A DNA stretch of 64,000 nt from Halomonas halocynthiae DSM 14573 (GTDB lineage: Bacteria > Pseudomonadota > Gammaproteobacteria > Pseudomonadales > Halomonadaceae): NCBI RefSeq assembly GCF_000425725.1, contig NZ_KE384440.1, positions 318,317 to 382,316 on the forward strand. The letters run 5' to 3'. A program made the translations under genes and the position numbers. This document shows, piece after piece, positions 1 to 8,734 of the stretch (the stretch's first letter is position 1; each line of letters starts with the position of its first letter). The notes under the pieces are model-generated. The model had not been told where the DNA came from. It made no database searches and saw only the letters and a program-made list of their open reading frames with translations.

Positions 1-447
1 CGTACTGAGGTGTTGAACTGGTTGTTCTGGCAGATGGGTAGCGCACCGTACTTGGGTGGTGGTTTCGGGCATTTTTATGCGTATGCGCCAGTCAAGATTG
101 AGTATGCGATTGATCGCTTCGCCATGGAAACCAAGCGTCAGCTTGATGTGCTTGACCGGCGCTTGGCCGAGACGCCTTATCTAGGGGGTGACGACTACTC
201 CATTGCTGATATTGCCGTGTGGTCCTGGTACGGCCAGTTAGTGTTGGGTCGGCTTTACGAGAGCGGAGAGTTTCTGCAGGTGCAGGAATATAAGCACCTG
301 CAACGCTGGGCTAAAGATATTGACGCCCGGCCCGCGGTACAGCGAGGGCGGATGGTTAACCGAACGTTCGGAGAACCTGACACTCAGCTGCATGAGCGTC
401 ATGATGCCAGCGACTTTGCGCTGAAAACTCAGAACATCGTTGGCTGA
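1..447 (+). CDS. yghU: GSH-dependent disulfide-bond oxidoreductase, YghU-type GST (3' part)
   Basis: C-terminal half of a cytosolic YghU/YfcG-type glutathione transferase; the reading frame is open to base 1, so the N-terminal thioredoxin-fold domain with the GSH site lies outside the window. What remains is the all-alpha C-terminal domain, with the family-typical strings LNWLFWQMGSAPYLGGGFGH near the start and RPAVQRGRMVNRT and LHERHDASDF near the end. Known members reduce disulfides with two glutathiones and have weak peroxidase activity. The first internal ATG/GTG codons are not real starts. Stop at 445-447, followed about 100 bp later by a terminator-like hairpin. Family assignment is secure; completeness cannot be judged. 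Confidence 0.9.
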   Translation, partial: RTEVLNWLFWQMGSAPYLGGGFGHFYAYAPVKIEYAIDRFAMETKRQLDVLDRRLAETPYLGGDDYSIADIAVWSWYGQLVLGRLYESGEFLQVQEYKHLQRWAKDIDARPAVQRGRMVNRTFGEPDTQLHERHDASDFALKTQNIVG

Positions 448-819
448 TTAATGACTCTTTTTTGAACAGAATGTTATGAACCGCACTTTTTGAGAAGTAC
501 GCTCTGAACAGTGCATTTCGAAAGTAATCTGTGACAGTGTGTTATTTAAGCCTGAGTACTGCGTTTGCAGGCCCAGGCTTTTTTCATGTTTGGAGTTATT
601 AGTAGTTGAGCCGTCTTAACTTGTCGTTTTCCTTGGTGGTGTGTCGTTGCAGACTATTTGCTAGGTAACAAGAGGCTTTTCGTCTTAGCTATCGCGTGGT
701 GTACTAGTCAAAGCAAGCAAAGTATTACGCTGGGAGATGTGGATAAAATAAGAAAGATAAAACCGTAACGCACAGGTATGTGCTGAGGAATGCTCAGGAG
801 TGAGCGATAGGGAGGGGGC
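448..819. other. Intergenic region between yghU and yjgR
   Basis: About 370 bp without a supportable gene. It contains the terminator hairpin at 548-584 and, at its right end, the ribosome binding site GGAGGGGG (811-818) of the next gene. No promoter with a convincing -35/-10 pair or conserved RNA was recognised. Confidence 0.5.
548..584 (+). terminator. Rho-independent terminator-like hairpin after yghU
   Basis: AAGCCTG (548-554) pairs with CAGGCTT (574-580) and the descending arm runs into a short T tract (579-584). The loop is long (19 nt), so it is a moderate terminator at best, but it sits correctly about 100 bp past the yghU stop. Confidence 0.55.
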
Positions 820-2313
820 GTGAACACTATTCTGATTGGTAAAGGGGAATTCCCTGTTCACTTAATGGGGCGTTATGGTAATCGCCACGGGCTGATTGCC
901 GGGGCAACGGGCACCGGTAAGACCATCTCGTTGTTGGTGCTGGCAGAAGGTTTTTCGCGCATGGGTGTGCCAGTATTTATGGCTGATGTGAAAGGTGATG
1001 CCGCAGGACTGGCTCAGCCGGGTGAGACCAACGAAAAAATTACCCAGCGCGTCAATGAGACAGGTGTTGAAAACTATGCCGGCGAAGCAAGTCCAGTGGT
1101 GCTCTGGGATCTGTATGGAAAGCTTGGTCATCCTGTGCGCACTACCATCAGCGAAATGGGCCCTAGCTTATTAGTGCATGTGCTGGCACTAAACGATGTT
1201 CAGGCAGGCGTTATGGAGGTTGCCTTCAGCTTGGCTGATGACCAGGGGCTGTTGTTGCTTGATCTCGATGATTTGCGGGCGGTGCTGAGCTTTGTGGCAG
1301 AAAACCGTAAGGAAATATCGGCCCAATATGGTTTAGTTAGTGCACAGTCTATTGCTGCCATTCAGCGCGCACTTCTACGTTTTGAACGTGATGGCGGCGA
1401 ACAGCTGTTTGGCGAGCCCGCACTTGAGCTTGCCGACTTAATGCGCACTGACATGACGGGGCGAGGTGTCATTAATATTCTTGCCGCTCATCAGTTGATT
1501 CTTAATCCACGGTTATATTCTGGGTTCTTATTGTGGCTGCTTTCAGAGCTGTTCGAGAGCCTGCCAGAAGTTGGTGATCTTGATAAGCCTCGGCTGGTGT
1601 TCTTTTTCGATGAGGCGCATCTGCTGTTTGATGGTGCGCCAGCAGCGCTGAAGCAGCGCGTTGAGCAAGTGGTGCGGCTGATCCGCTCCAAGGGTGTGGG
1701 AGTCTATTTCTGTTCACAGTTCCCTGACGACATGCCTGATGAGGTACTTGGGCAGTTGGGGAACCGTGTACAGCATGCGCTGCGGGCGTTTACACCGCGC
1801 GATCAGAAAGCGGTGAAAGCCGCAGCAGATACCTTTGTACCCAACCCGCGCTTGGATGTGGCAAGCGTGATTGCTCAGCTTGGTGTGGGTGAGGCGCTGG
1901 TTTCAACACTGGCCGAAAAGGGCGTGCCGCAGCCTGTTCAGCGTACTCTGGTGTGCCCGCCGCGCTGTCGCATGGGAACACTCAGCGATGATGAGCGAGC
2001 GGCAGTGCGGGCGCGTAGTCCTGTCGGTGCCAAGTATGACATGCCGATAAACCGTGAATCTGCCTATGAAATGTTGAATCGGCGTACTGCTGAAAAAGTC
2101 GAGGTAACGGCTCCTGTTGCCAAAAAAACCGCAGAGCCAGCACAGGTGCCGTCTGTAGGAGAGCGTTTGAGCGATATGCTATGGGGTGATGGACGACGCC
2201 AGGGAGTCGCTGAGGCCATGATTAAGTCAGCGGCGCGTACGGCAGGAAACAGATTAGGTAAGCAGATATTGCGTGGTATTTTAGGTGGTATTCTGGGGTC
2301 AGGGAAACGTTGA
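820..2313 (+). CDS. yjgR: HerA-like ATPase of the DUF853/YjgR family
   Basis: Predicted cytosolic P-loop ATPase of the FtsK/HerA superfamily, 497 aa, the usual length for YjgR. Walker A GATGTGKT lies at residues 28-35, Walker B is LVFFFDEAHLLF near residue 260, and a sensor-like string GVGVYFCSQFPDD follows. The C-terminal tail (from about residue 430) is Lys/Arg/Gly-rich and ends in repeated GGILG motifs typical of the family. Start chosen at GTG 820 because GGAGGGGG precedes it by a good spacing and the MNTILIGKG N-terminus matches the family. The physiological substrate is not established. Stands alone between terminators and a GFA-family gene. Confidence 0.9.
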   Translation: MNTILIGKGEFPVHLMGRYGNRHGLIAGATGTGKTISLLVLAEGFSRMGVPVFMADVKGDAAGLAQPGETNEKITQRVNETGVENYAGEASPVVLWDLYGKLGHPVRTTISEMGPSLLVHVLALNDVQAGVMEVAFSLADDQGLLLLDLDDLRAVLSFVAENRKEISAQYGLVSAQSIAAIQRALLRFERDGGEQLFGEPALELADLMRTDMTGRGVINILAAHQLILNPRLYSGFLLWLLSELFESLPEVGDLDKPRLVFFFDEAHLLFDGAPAALKQRVEQVVRLIRSKGVGVYFCSQFPDDMPDEVLGQLGNRVQHALRAFTPRDQKAVKAAADTFVPNPRLDVASVIAQLGVGEALVSTLAEKGVPQPVQRTLVCPPRCRMGTLSDDERAAVRARSPVGAKYDMPINRESAYEMLNRRTAEKVEVTAPVAKKTAEPAQVPSVGERLSDMLWGDGRRQGVAEAMIKSAARTAGNRLGKQILRGILGGILGSGKR

Positions 2314-2365
2314 TGAGGATGTGCCTCACGCGACTCATACCTATGATTCATACTCGAGGTGAAAG

Positions 2366-2779
2366 ATGACGGAATACCCGTTAGAAGGCTCTTGTCAGTG
2401 CGGTGGGGTGACGTATCGGTTATTGGAAGCGCCCCTGAAAGTGATCGTTTGCCACTGCAATGCGTGTCAGAAATTATCAACCAGTGCATTTAGTATTACG
2501 GCGATGGTCAGGGCGAGTGCGTTGGAATGTGATGGCGAGATGAAGGAGTGGCAACGCCCGTCTGACAGTGGAAATATCAATGCAGCGAAGTTTTGCCCTA
2601 CTTGTGGCAACCGGATTTACCACTTTAATCCGGCCGACCCCAGTATGCTCAAGCTCAAACCCGCTAGTCTGTCAGATACCCATATTATTCAACCGACAGC
2701 GCATGTATGGGTCAGTGAAAAGCAAGATTGGTATGATTTGCCTGAGGGTGTTGAGGTGTTTGAAAAAGGGCCGCGCTGA
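2366..2779 (+). CDS. GFA family protein (glutathione-dependent formaldehyde-activating fold)
   Basis: 137 aa, single zinc-binding GFA/CENP-V domain. The zinc ligands are visible as CQCGG (near residue 10), CHCNACQ (near 30) and FCPTCGNRIY (near 75), the standard spacing of the family. Founding members bind S-hydroxymethylglutathione, but most small stand-alone GFA proteins have no demonstrated reaction, so only the fold is called. ATG 2366 is preceded by GAGGTGAAAG. It lies 52 bp downstream of yjgR on the same strand and could be cotranscribed. Confidence 0.88.
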   Translation: MTEYPLEGSCQCGGVTYRLLEAPLKVIVCHCNACQKLSTSAFSITAMVRASALECDGEMKEWQRPSDSGNINAAKFCPTCGNRIYHFNPADPSMLKLKPASLSDTHIIQPTAHVWVSEKQDWYDLPEGVEVFEKGPR

Positions 2780-2848
2780 ACGTTAGTTGATAGTAGTGTG
2801 TACGCTGGCGGAGTGCGATGGTGAGACAACAACGTGGAGCGAGGTGGT

Positions 2849-3469
2849 ATGCGAGCAAAAGGTAAGGTGGTTCACTGGGATGACGACGGAGGCTTAGGCT
2901 TTGTCGAAGACTCAGAGAGTGGGGAGCGAGTATTTATGCATAGTAAAGCCGTGGCCCAACAAGGTCGGCGGCCAAGACTCGGCGATACGGTTTCCTACCG
3001 GCTTTCTCAGGACGCTAAAGGCAGGCTCAGGGCAGACAACGTCAGGTATACCGATCGACAGGGTAAGCTGGCGTCGATTAGGGCAGCCATCGCCACTCTG
3101 CCTGAGATCTTTGGTGTGCTGTTTGTCGTTGCGCTCGTAGGGCTGGGCATCTGGGGGCGGGTGCCTTGGGTTGTTGTCATTGCTTATGCTGTTGTTAGCG
3201 TTGTGGCCTTTATCACCTATGGGTTGGATAAGCGCTTGGCGCGTAAAGGCAAGCGTCGAATCGCTGAGTCAACGTTGCTGCTGCTGGCCCTGCTTTGTGG
3301 TTGGCCGGGGGCGTTGGCAGCGCAGCGGGTGTTTCGCCACAAAACCAGCAAACGCAGTTTTCAGGTGAGTTTCTGGGTGATGGTGGCCGTTAATGTGGCC
3401 ATATTCAGTTACTTTACTGGAATTGGCAATTTCGGCTGGCTGAGCCAGCCGTGGTCGTCGGTGGGTTAA
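2849..3469 (+). CDS. Cold-shock domain / DUF1294 membrane protein
   Basis: Fusion of an N-terminal cold-shock OB fold (residues 1-65; GLGFVEDSESGERVFMHSKA is the RNP-type region) with a C-terminal DUF1294 membrane domain (about residues 85-200) containing TYGLDKRLARKGKRRIAE and the conserved LLCGWPGALAAQ and FRHKTSK motifs. At least three hydrophobic helices are visible. Such fusions are common in gammaproteobacteria; a role in membrane-linked nucleic-acid binding or cold response is only inferred. ATG 2849 is preferred over the in-frame GTG at 2834 because only the ATG has a GAGG upstream (2841-2844). Convergent with ldcA. Confidence 0.85.
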   Translation: MRAKGKVVHWDDDGGLGFVEDSESGERVFMHSKAVAQQGRRPRLGDTVSYRLSQDAKGRLRADNVRYTDRQGKLASIRAAIATLPEIFGVLFVVALVGLGIWGRVPWVVVIAYAVVSVVAFITYGLDKRLARKGKRRIAESTLLLLALLCGWPGALAAQRVFRHKTSKRSFQVSFWVMVAVNVAIFSYFTGIGNFGWLSQPWSSVG

Positions 3470-3508
3470 TGAAGTGATTCTGCGTGGCTCAGCTGTGGTT
3501 GTTGGTGA

Positions 3509-4435
3509 TTAATCGGCTATTACCAGCTGGTCATTTTCAATGCGCCCTGTGGCACCATAGCGCCAAGGGCGATTGAGCAGTCCATGGCCAATGGGTAAGT
3601 TATTGAATAGCGGAATATTTAGTGGAGCCACCGTTTCGGCCACAATATCTTCCAGGTGGCTGTTACGGTAAGGCGTGCAGCCTTCAAAGGTGCCCAGGCA
3701 GACCGCGGCGGCCTGGCGTAGCCCACCACTGTGAACCAGCTGCCATAATGCACGTTCCAGCCGGTAGTGCGGCTCTCCCACATCCTCAAGGATGACCAGC
3801 GCAGCCGGTGGCGCGTCGAAAGCCACCGGAGTGCCCACCATGCTGGCAAGCGTCATCAAGTTTCCTCCGACGACCGGGCCTTGCAGTGGTTGCTCTGTTA
3901 TTGCCTCTGCTGACACTGCATGACGAGTCAGTGGATAGCTTCGCAAAGCCCCTTGAGTACTGCTCTGTGGTGCGGTGCTCTGAATCAGCGCAAGAGTTTC
4001 ATTAAGCTGATGATGGATGGTCTGGCGGTCGTTAAGAGAGGCATCAAACAACCCGCCAGCCGCTTTGACGACAGGACCATGAATGGCCGGAATGCCGTGC
4101 AAATACCAGTGATGCAGTAAGACGGTAATATCAGAAAAGCCAACTAATGGCTTGGGATGCCGTGATAGCCGCTTCCAGTCGATACCCTCGATCAGCTGGG
4201 CCGCCCCGTAGCCGCCACGCATTGCCCAAACGGCTTGAGTGTCGGGGTCGTCGTAAGCGGCATGCAGCTGTGCCAGCCGTTGTTCTTTGCTGCTGGCCAG
4301 ATAGCGCTGGGGGGACTGAAGTGGGGCGTTGTAACGCACATCTATGCCCAGCGACTCCAGGCCGCGTATGCCCGCATCTACGGTGTCCTGAAGGGTAAAC
4401 GACGACGGGGCAATCAGGCTGATGGCGAGTGACAT
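3509..4435 (-). CDS. ldcA: LD-carboxypeptidase (S66 family), murein tetrapeptide recycling
   Basis: 308 aa, typical length for cytosolic LdcA, which removes the terminal D-Ala from L-Ala-D-Glu-mDap-D-Ala during cell-wall recycling. The Ser-Glu-His triad of S66 peptidases is visible: Ser101 in VGFSDIT, Glu in VILEDVGE, and His in LPIGHGLLN near the C-terminus. RGGYGAAQLI (about residues 73-82) is the usual glycine-rich stretch. No signal peptide, in agreement with a cytosolic enzyme. Divergent from the thioredoxin-like gene at 4555 and apparently monocistronic. Confidence 0.93.
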   Translation of the reverse strand: MSLAISLIAPSSFTLQDTVDAGIRGLESLGIDVRYNAPLQSPQRYLASSKEQRLAQLHAAYDDPDTQAVWAMRGGYGAAQLIEGIDWKRLSRHPKPLVGFSDITVLLHHWYLHGIPAIHGPVVKAAGGLFDASLNDRQTIHHQLNETLALIQSTAPQSSTQGALRSYPLTRHAVSAEAITEQPLQGPVVGGNLMTLASMVGTPVAFDAPPAALVILEDVGEPHYRLERALWQLVHSGGLRQAAAVCLGTFEGCTPYRNSHLEDIVAETVAPLNIPLFNNLPIGHGLLNRPWRYGATGRIENDQLVIAD

Positions 4436-4554
4436 GGTATAAATGATCCGTAACAGAAGTGAGCATTAAGCGGTGAAAGCCGCAAGGATGACATGCTCAG
4501 GCAGGGCGTGCACCTGTCGCCAGTCAATACACAGTAAAGCAAGCTCGGGGTGAA

Positions 4555-4908
4555 ATGATGCAGATGCTGGTACAGCCTCATGAGCTTACAGAGTTGGTGA
4601 GCCGTGAGCCGGCAGTATTGGTGTTGTTTGGTGGCCGCCATTGTGGTGTCTGCCGAGCCATTAAGCCACAGCTTGACGCCATGTTAGCTGAACACTTTCC
4701 TCGAATGGTCGCCGCGTATGTAGACTGCCAGAATGAGGCATCGTCACTGTGTGCTCAGCAGCATGTGTTTTCGTTGCCGGTTGTCAAACTGTGGTTTGAC
4801 GACCGGCCTTTTGCTGAGTTCGTGCGTGTTTTTTCGCTTGGTGATATACGCGCTGCGATTACGCGCCCTTACGATGTCATGATGACCTCGCATTCACTAA
4901 AAGGTTGA
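4555..4908 (+). CDS. Thioredoxin family protein
   Basis: 117 aa single thioredoxin fold with redox motif Cys30-Gly-Val-Cys33 in GGRHCGVCRAIKPQL. The dipeptide GV differs from thioredoxin (GP), so the potential and partner probably differ. No signal peptide or membrane segment, so cytosolic. A cis-Pro-like SLPVVKLWF follows near residue 78. A GGGGTG stretch lies just before ATG 4555; the second ATG (4561, Met3) is possible. Stops 36 bp before the convergent P-type ATPase stop. Partner protein unknown. Confidence 0.82.
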   Translation: MMQMLVQPHELTELVSREPAVLVLFGGRHCGVCRAIKPQLDAMLAEHFPRMVAAYVDCQNEASSLCAQQHVFSLPVVKLWFDDRPFAEFVRVFSLGDIRAAITRPYDVMMTSHSLKG

Positions 4909-4943
4909 GGGGCTGCTGCACGTTCAACTCTGCATATGCCTCA

Positions 4944-7172
4944 TTATTTATGCGTTAAGCGCAGTAATCGTAGACCGTTGGCAACCACTAGGAGGCTAGC
5001 TCCCATATCCGCAAATACCGCCATCCATAAGGTAGCCATGCCAGCAAAGGCTAATCCCATGAACACCGCCTTGATTCCAAGGGCAAAAACAATATTCTGA
5101 ATGAGCACTTGGCGTGTGGCGCGCGAGAAGCGAATGAACGTAGGTAGTTTGCGAAGGTCGTCGTCCATCAGTGCAACATCAGCAGTTTCAATGGCCACAT
5201 CGCTGCCTGCGACGCCCATAGCGAAACCAATATCAGCGCTGGCCAAGGCGGGAGCGTCGTTAATGCCATCACCTACCATACCAGTCACACCTTGATGGGA
5301 GTGTTCTTTGATGGCGCGTAACTTATCTTCTGGCAATAGCTCGCCGCGAGCCTCGTCAATTCCGGCTTCTTTGGCGATAGCAGCTACGGCGTTGCTGTTA
5401 TCGCCGCTGAGCATCAAGGTTTTTACGCCTTGCTGATGAAGCGCTGTAATCGCGGCCACGCTGGTTTGGCGTAGAGGGTCTCGCACCGCAAATAGCGCCA
5501 GGACTTGGTGTGCGTTGCCTAACATTACTACGCTGGCGCCATTGTGCTGCATGCTGTCAATATGTGCCTGTACCTGGGACATGTCGGCACTTGCGCACTG
5601 CGCCTCACGTAAGCGACGATTTCCCAGCCATAATGTTTCGCCATTAATGCGGGCACTGATGCCCATGCCCGGGTGTTCTTGACTCTCCTGGGGCTGCAGA
5701 GCGCTTAGTGTGCTCTGGTTGTCGGAAGCGCTGGAAAGCGCTTGGTGGATAGACAGCGAAACAGGATGGTTTGAGCCTCCTGCGAGCGCTATGGCTTGCT
5801 GGGCAATTGCTACGCGCTGTGCATCGCTGATGGTGCCAAGCGCTACCCAGTTATTGAGAACGGGTTCGCCGCGGGTTAGGGTGCCGGTTTTATCCAGTGC
5901 CAACCACTTGAGCCGATGCCCCTGCTCTAAAAAGCGTCCGCCTTTGATTAAAATACCCGCGCGAGCGGCAGCTGACAGTCCGCTGACCACACTGACAGGC
6001 GTAGAGATAACCAGTGCACAGGGGCAGGCAATGACCAGCAAGACCAGCGCACGATAGACGCCCTCAACCCAGGAACTGGTAAATAGTAACGGCCAGGCAA
6101 GCGCCGTTAGCACGGCGATGCCGAATACGAGAGGGGTGTAGATGGCTGCGAAGCGATCGATAAAGCGCTGGGTTGGCGCACGGCTAGCCTGAGCCTGCTC
6201 AACCGAATAAATGATGCGTGCGAGAGTGGTGTCGTTCGCCTGGCGAGTGGCGCGGTAGTCCATTTCGCCGAGCTGGTTGAGTGTGCCAGCAAACACGGGG
6301 TCGCCTGGGCCTTTGTCGCGAGGCAGGCTTTCGCCGGTGATGGGCGCTTCATTGAGCGTTGTTTGGCCGCGCACAATGTCGCCATCTAATGCGAGGCGTT
6401 CGCCAGCGCGGACTCGCACCAGTTCACCTATCTTGACCTCGCTAGCATCAACGTCTTCCCAAGTTCCGGCGGCAGTCTGGCGGCGAGCTTGAGTCGGCGC
6501 CGTACCAAGTAGGTCGCGTATGGCGTTACGGGCACGCTCCAGTGAGTGCGCCTCGATACGCTCTGCTAACGTAAACAGCACCATGACCATGGCGGCTTCC
6601 GTCCAATGGCCGATAAGCAGTGCGCCGGTGACGGCGACACTCATTAACGCATTAATGTTGAGGGTGCGGTGGCGAATGGCCAGCCAGCCCTTGTGCCAAG
6701 TTGGTAAGCCAACCATGACAATAGCGCTCAAGGCGAGAGCCGGCGCAATAATAACCGCGCCAACTCCGGCGGTGTCGGGCATGAACGCATCAAATAGCTC
6801 AGCCGCTAATGCCATCAGCCCAGCGATGACTAGCTTGCCCCAACGTTTAGTCGGTGTTTCCCTGGAAGGTTCGTCTTGGGTATCTAAGGGGTGAGGTGTC
6901 ATGCCTGTAGATGTAATGCGCCGAATAATGTCGTCTGTATCGGCTGCGTGATGATGAATGCTCAGCACCTTGCCCATCAGGTCAAATTCCAGCGCCGTTA
7001 CGCCGGAGACACTACCCAGCGCTTTGCGAAGCACGGTTTCTTCGGTTGGGCAGCACATTTCCTCAATACGTAGACGCAGCGTTTCACCACTTTGTGGTGC
7101 TGAAGAAGGTTGGGACTCAACAGGTTTTTGCTCACTGGTGGCATGGCCTGAGCAGCAAGGGGCTTGCGACAT
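4944..7172 (-). CDS. cadA: Heavy-metal (Cd/Zn/Pb) exporting P1B-type ATPase
   Basis: Inner-membrane pump of 742 aa that uses ATP to expel divalent soft metals. N-terminal metal-binding region carries CCSGH and a degenerate HMA domain with CCPTEE (about residues 40-45), the variant typical of Cd/Zn/Pb pumps rather than copper pumps. Membrane motif CPC lies at 383-385, phosphorylation motif DKTGT at about 427, hinge GDGINDAPALA near 650. Start taken at the ATG ending at 7172, which has GGAG eight bases upstream; the longer frame begins before the promoter -10 and cannot be used. Divergently transcribed from cadR and almost certainly induced by it through the operator at 7217-7237. Confidence 0.95.
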   Translation of the reverse strand: MSQAPCCSGHATSEQKPVESQPSSAPQSGETLRLRIEEMCCPTEETVLRKALGSVSGVTALEFDLMGKVLSIHHHAADTDDIIRRITSTGMTPHPLDTQDEPSRETPTKRWGKLVIAGLMALAAELFDAFMPDTAGVGAVIIAPALALSAIVMVGLPTWHKGWLAIRHRTLNINALMSVAVTGALLIGHWTEAAMVMVLFTLAERIEAHSLERARNAIRDLLGTAPTQARRQTAAGTWEDVDASEVKIGELVRVRAGERLALDGDIVRGQTTLNEAPITGESLPRDKGPGDPVFAGTLNQLGEMDYRATRQANDTTLARIIYSVEQAQASRAPTQRFIDRFAAIYTPLVFGIAVLTALAWPLLFTSSWVEGVYRALVLLVIACPCALVISTPVSVVSGLSAAARAGILIKGGRFLEQGHRLKWLALDKTGTLTRGEPVLNNWVALGTISDAQRVAIAQQAIALAGGSNHPVSLSIHQALSSASDNQSTLSALQPQESQEHPGMGISARINGETLWLGNRRLREAQCASADMSQVQAHIDSMQHNGASVVMLGNAHQVLALFAVRDPLRQTSVAAITALHQQGVKTLMLSGDNSNAVAAIAKEAGIDEARGELLPEDKLRAIKEHSHQGVTGMVGDGINDAPALASADIGFAMGVAGSDVAIETADVALMDDDLRKLPTFIRFSRATRQVLIQNIVFALGIKAVFMGLAFAGMATLWMAVFADMGASLLVVANGLRLLRLTHK

Positions 7173-7209
7173 GATGAACTCCACAATGAAATTGTCTGGC
7201 ACTGACCTC

Positions 7210-7240
7210 ATTTCACACCCTATAGTAAGTGTAGAGTCAA
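7210..7240 (-). promoter_or_regulatory. MerR-type cadA promoter with CadR operator
   Basis: On the minus strand TTGACT (7240-7235) and TGAAAT (7215-7210) are separated by 19 bp, the over-long spacer diagnostic of MerR-family activated promoters. The spacer holds a dyad, ACCCTATAG reading from 7217 and TGTAGAGT ending at 7237 on the plus strand, closely resembling CadR/ZntR/PbrR operators. It is located 38 bp upstream of the cadA start and immediately upstream of cadR, so CadR probably also controls itself here. Confidence 0.85.
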
Positions 7241-7259
7241 GCGGCTGAGGAGTAAGATA

Positions 7260-7718
7260 GTGAAGATAGGTGAGTTAGCGCAGCGTAGCGATTGCCAGGT
7301 GGTAACTATTCGTTATTACGAGCGAGAGGGGCTGTTGCCTGAACCGATGCGCAGCGAGGCAAATTATCGTATTTACAATGAAACTCATGCCCAGCGTTTG
7401 GCGTTTATTCGTCACTGTCGAGCACTGGACATGACTCTTGAGGAGATTCGAGCGCTGCTGATATTGCAGGAGCATCCTGAGCGTTCCTGCTCAGCAGTTA
7501 ATGGAATGATTGATGAGCATTTGGCGCATGTCACCACGCGTATTGCTCAGTTGGAAAAGCTGGAACAGTCGTTGGTTGAGTTACGCGCACGATGTGTTGG
7601 AGGGGCGGTGACGAGTGAGTGCGGTATTTTGGATGCGTTGAAACAGCTACCTCAACCTGAACTTGGCGAAGCGAGTGAGGCAGAACACATTGCGGGCACT
7701 CATCCGCTGCATCAGTAA
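7260..7718 (+). CDS. cadR: Cd(II)/Pb(II)-responsive MerR-family regulator CadR
   Basis: 152 aa cytosolic regulator. N-terminal winged HTH MKIGELAQRSDCQVVTIRYY, dimerisation helix from about residue 75 to 115, and metal-site cysteines in PERSCSAVN (Cys79), LRARCVGG and SECGILDAL. The long C-terminal tail with histidines (AEHIAGTHPLH) is typical of CadR rather than CueR or MerR. GTG start at 7260 is supported by GAGGAG at 7247-7252. It binds the shared operator with cadA and, by family precedent, twists the 19-bp spacer when metal is bound so that cadA is transcribed. Confidence 0.93.
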   Translation: MKIGELAQRSDCQVVTIRYYEREGLLPEPMRSEANYRIYNETHAQRLAFIRHCRALDMTLEEIRALLILQEHPERSCSAVNGMIDEHLAHVTTRIAQLEKLEQSLVELRARCVGGAVTSECGILDALKQLPQPELGEASEAEHIAGTHPLHQ

Positions 7719-7745
7719 GTGGTTACGTTTCAGTGTGTCACTAAA

Positions 7746-7772
7746 CGGCCCCAGGCGTGGTGCCTGAGGCCG
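7746..7772. terminator. GC-rich hairpin between convergent cadR and ABC importer operon
   Basis: CGGCC-CCAGGC pairs with GCCTGA-GGCCG (7746-7756 with 7762-7772). There is no clear T tract on the plus strand and only a weak one on the minus, so it is called from position and stem only. Confidence 0.45.
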
Positions 7773-7822
7773 CTTGACTGATGCGTTGAGTGTTCGGGCA
7801 GTATTGATTGGCTGCCGATCAC

Positions 7823-8590
7823 TTATTCGCCAAAGTAAGTGGTGTAAATTTCTTCATAGGTGCCGTTATCCTTCAGCGTTACCAGTGCTTCGTTGAAAGC
7901 ATTGGCTAGGTCTTCGTCACGCTGGCGGAATGCCATGCCGAAACCGTCGCCGAAGTACTCCTTAGGCTCGGTAATCTGTTCTCCTATGACGCGATAGTTG
8001 CCAGCATCACTGTCGAGTAGCGTAGATTTGCCGATGGGGTAGTCGAGGAAAACGATATCCAGGCGGCCAGAGTCCATGTCCAGCACCATGTCGTCGGCGG
8101 TGGCATAGCGGTTGATGTCAGCGACATCGCCGTATAGATCTGTGGCGTAATTGTCTTGCAGAGTACCGCGCTGCACACCGACGGTCATGCCTTTGAGGGC
8201 ATCGGTGTCGGGTGTTTCGACGGCGCTATCAGCCGGGCCGAACCAAGCTGACGGCGGTGTGATGTACGGGTCAGAGAACAGTACTTTCTCGCGGCGTTGG
8301 TCGTTGATGGTCATCGAGGACATGATGACATCATACTTTCGCGCCATTAGCCCTGGGATGATGCCGTCCCAGCCTTGGACGACCCATTCGCACTGGATAC
8401 CGACTTCAGCGCATAAGGCGTTACCCAAGTCGATATCGAAACCGGTGAGTTCACCGTCAGGCGTGCGATATTCCATGGGCTCGTAAGGCACGTCTACAGC
8501 AATGCGGATATCGCGAACTTCAGCGTTGGCTGTGGCCGCGACCATCGCTGTTCCCAGTACACCTAAGCTCAATATTTTTTTGAAAGTCAT
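7823..8590 (-). CDS. Basic amino-acid ABC transporter periplasmic binding protein
   Basis: 255 aa SBP family 3 protein with an N-terminal signal peptide (MTFKKILSLGVLGTAMVAATANA, cleavage after ANA). The mature protein shows the ligand-pocket strings PYEPMEYRTPDGELTGFDIDL and QGWDGIIPGLMARKYD typical of HisJ/ArtJ/AotJ binders of lysine, arginine, ornithine or histidine; one Cys pair (GNALCAEVGIQCEW) matches the HisJ disulfide. Last gene of a four-gene importer unit read right to left (ATPase, permease, permease, binder), with a 144-bp gap before it that may carry its own promoter. The neighbouring astE suggests arginine/ornithine. Confidence 0.9.
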   Translation of the reverse strand: MTFKKILSLGVLGTAMVAATANAEVRDIRIAVDVPYEPMEYRTPDGELTGFDIDLGNALCAEVGIQCEWVVQGWDGIIPGLMARKYDVIMSSMTINDQRREKVLFSDPYITPPSAWFGPADSAVETPDTDALKGMTVGVQRGTLQDNYATDLYGDVADINRYATADDMVLDMDSGRLDIVFLDYPIGKSTLLDSDAGNYRVIGEQITEPKEYFGDGFGMAFRQRDEDLANAFNEALVTLKDNGTYEEIYTTYFGE

Positions 8591-8734
8591 GAAGTCTTCC
8601 CTTTTTGTTGGCTCATATTGTTAGCTCATGCCACCGCTCTGGTGACGACTCGTCCAGCATAGCCGATGCGTGAACTTGCTGAAAGCATTCAAACAAACGT
8701 TAGTTTTTGGTTGTGGCTTATGTCAAAAATGCGC

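Noticed and set aside
3046-3054. GTATAC near 3047
   Set aside because: Inside the cold-shock/DUF1294 coding region and without consensus flanks.
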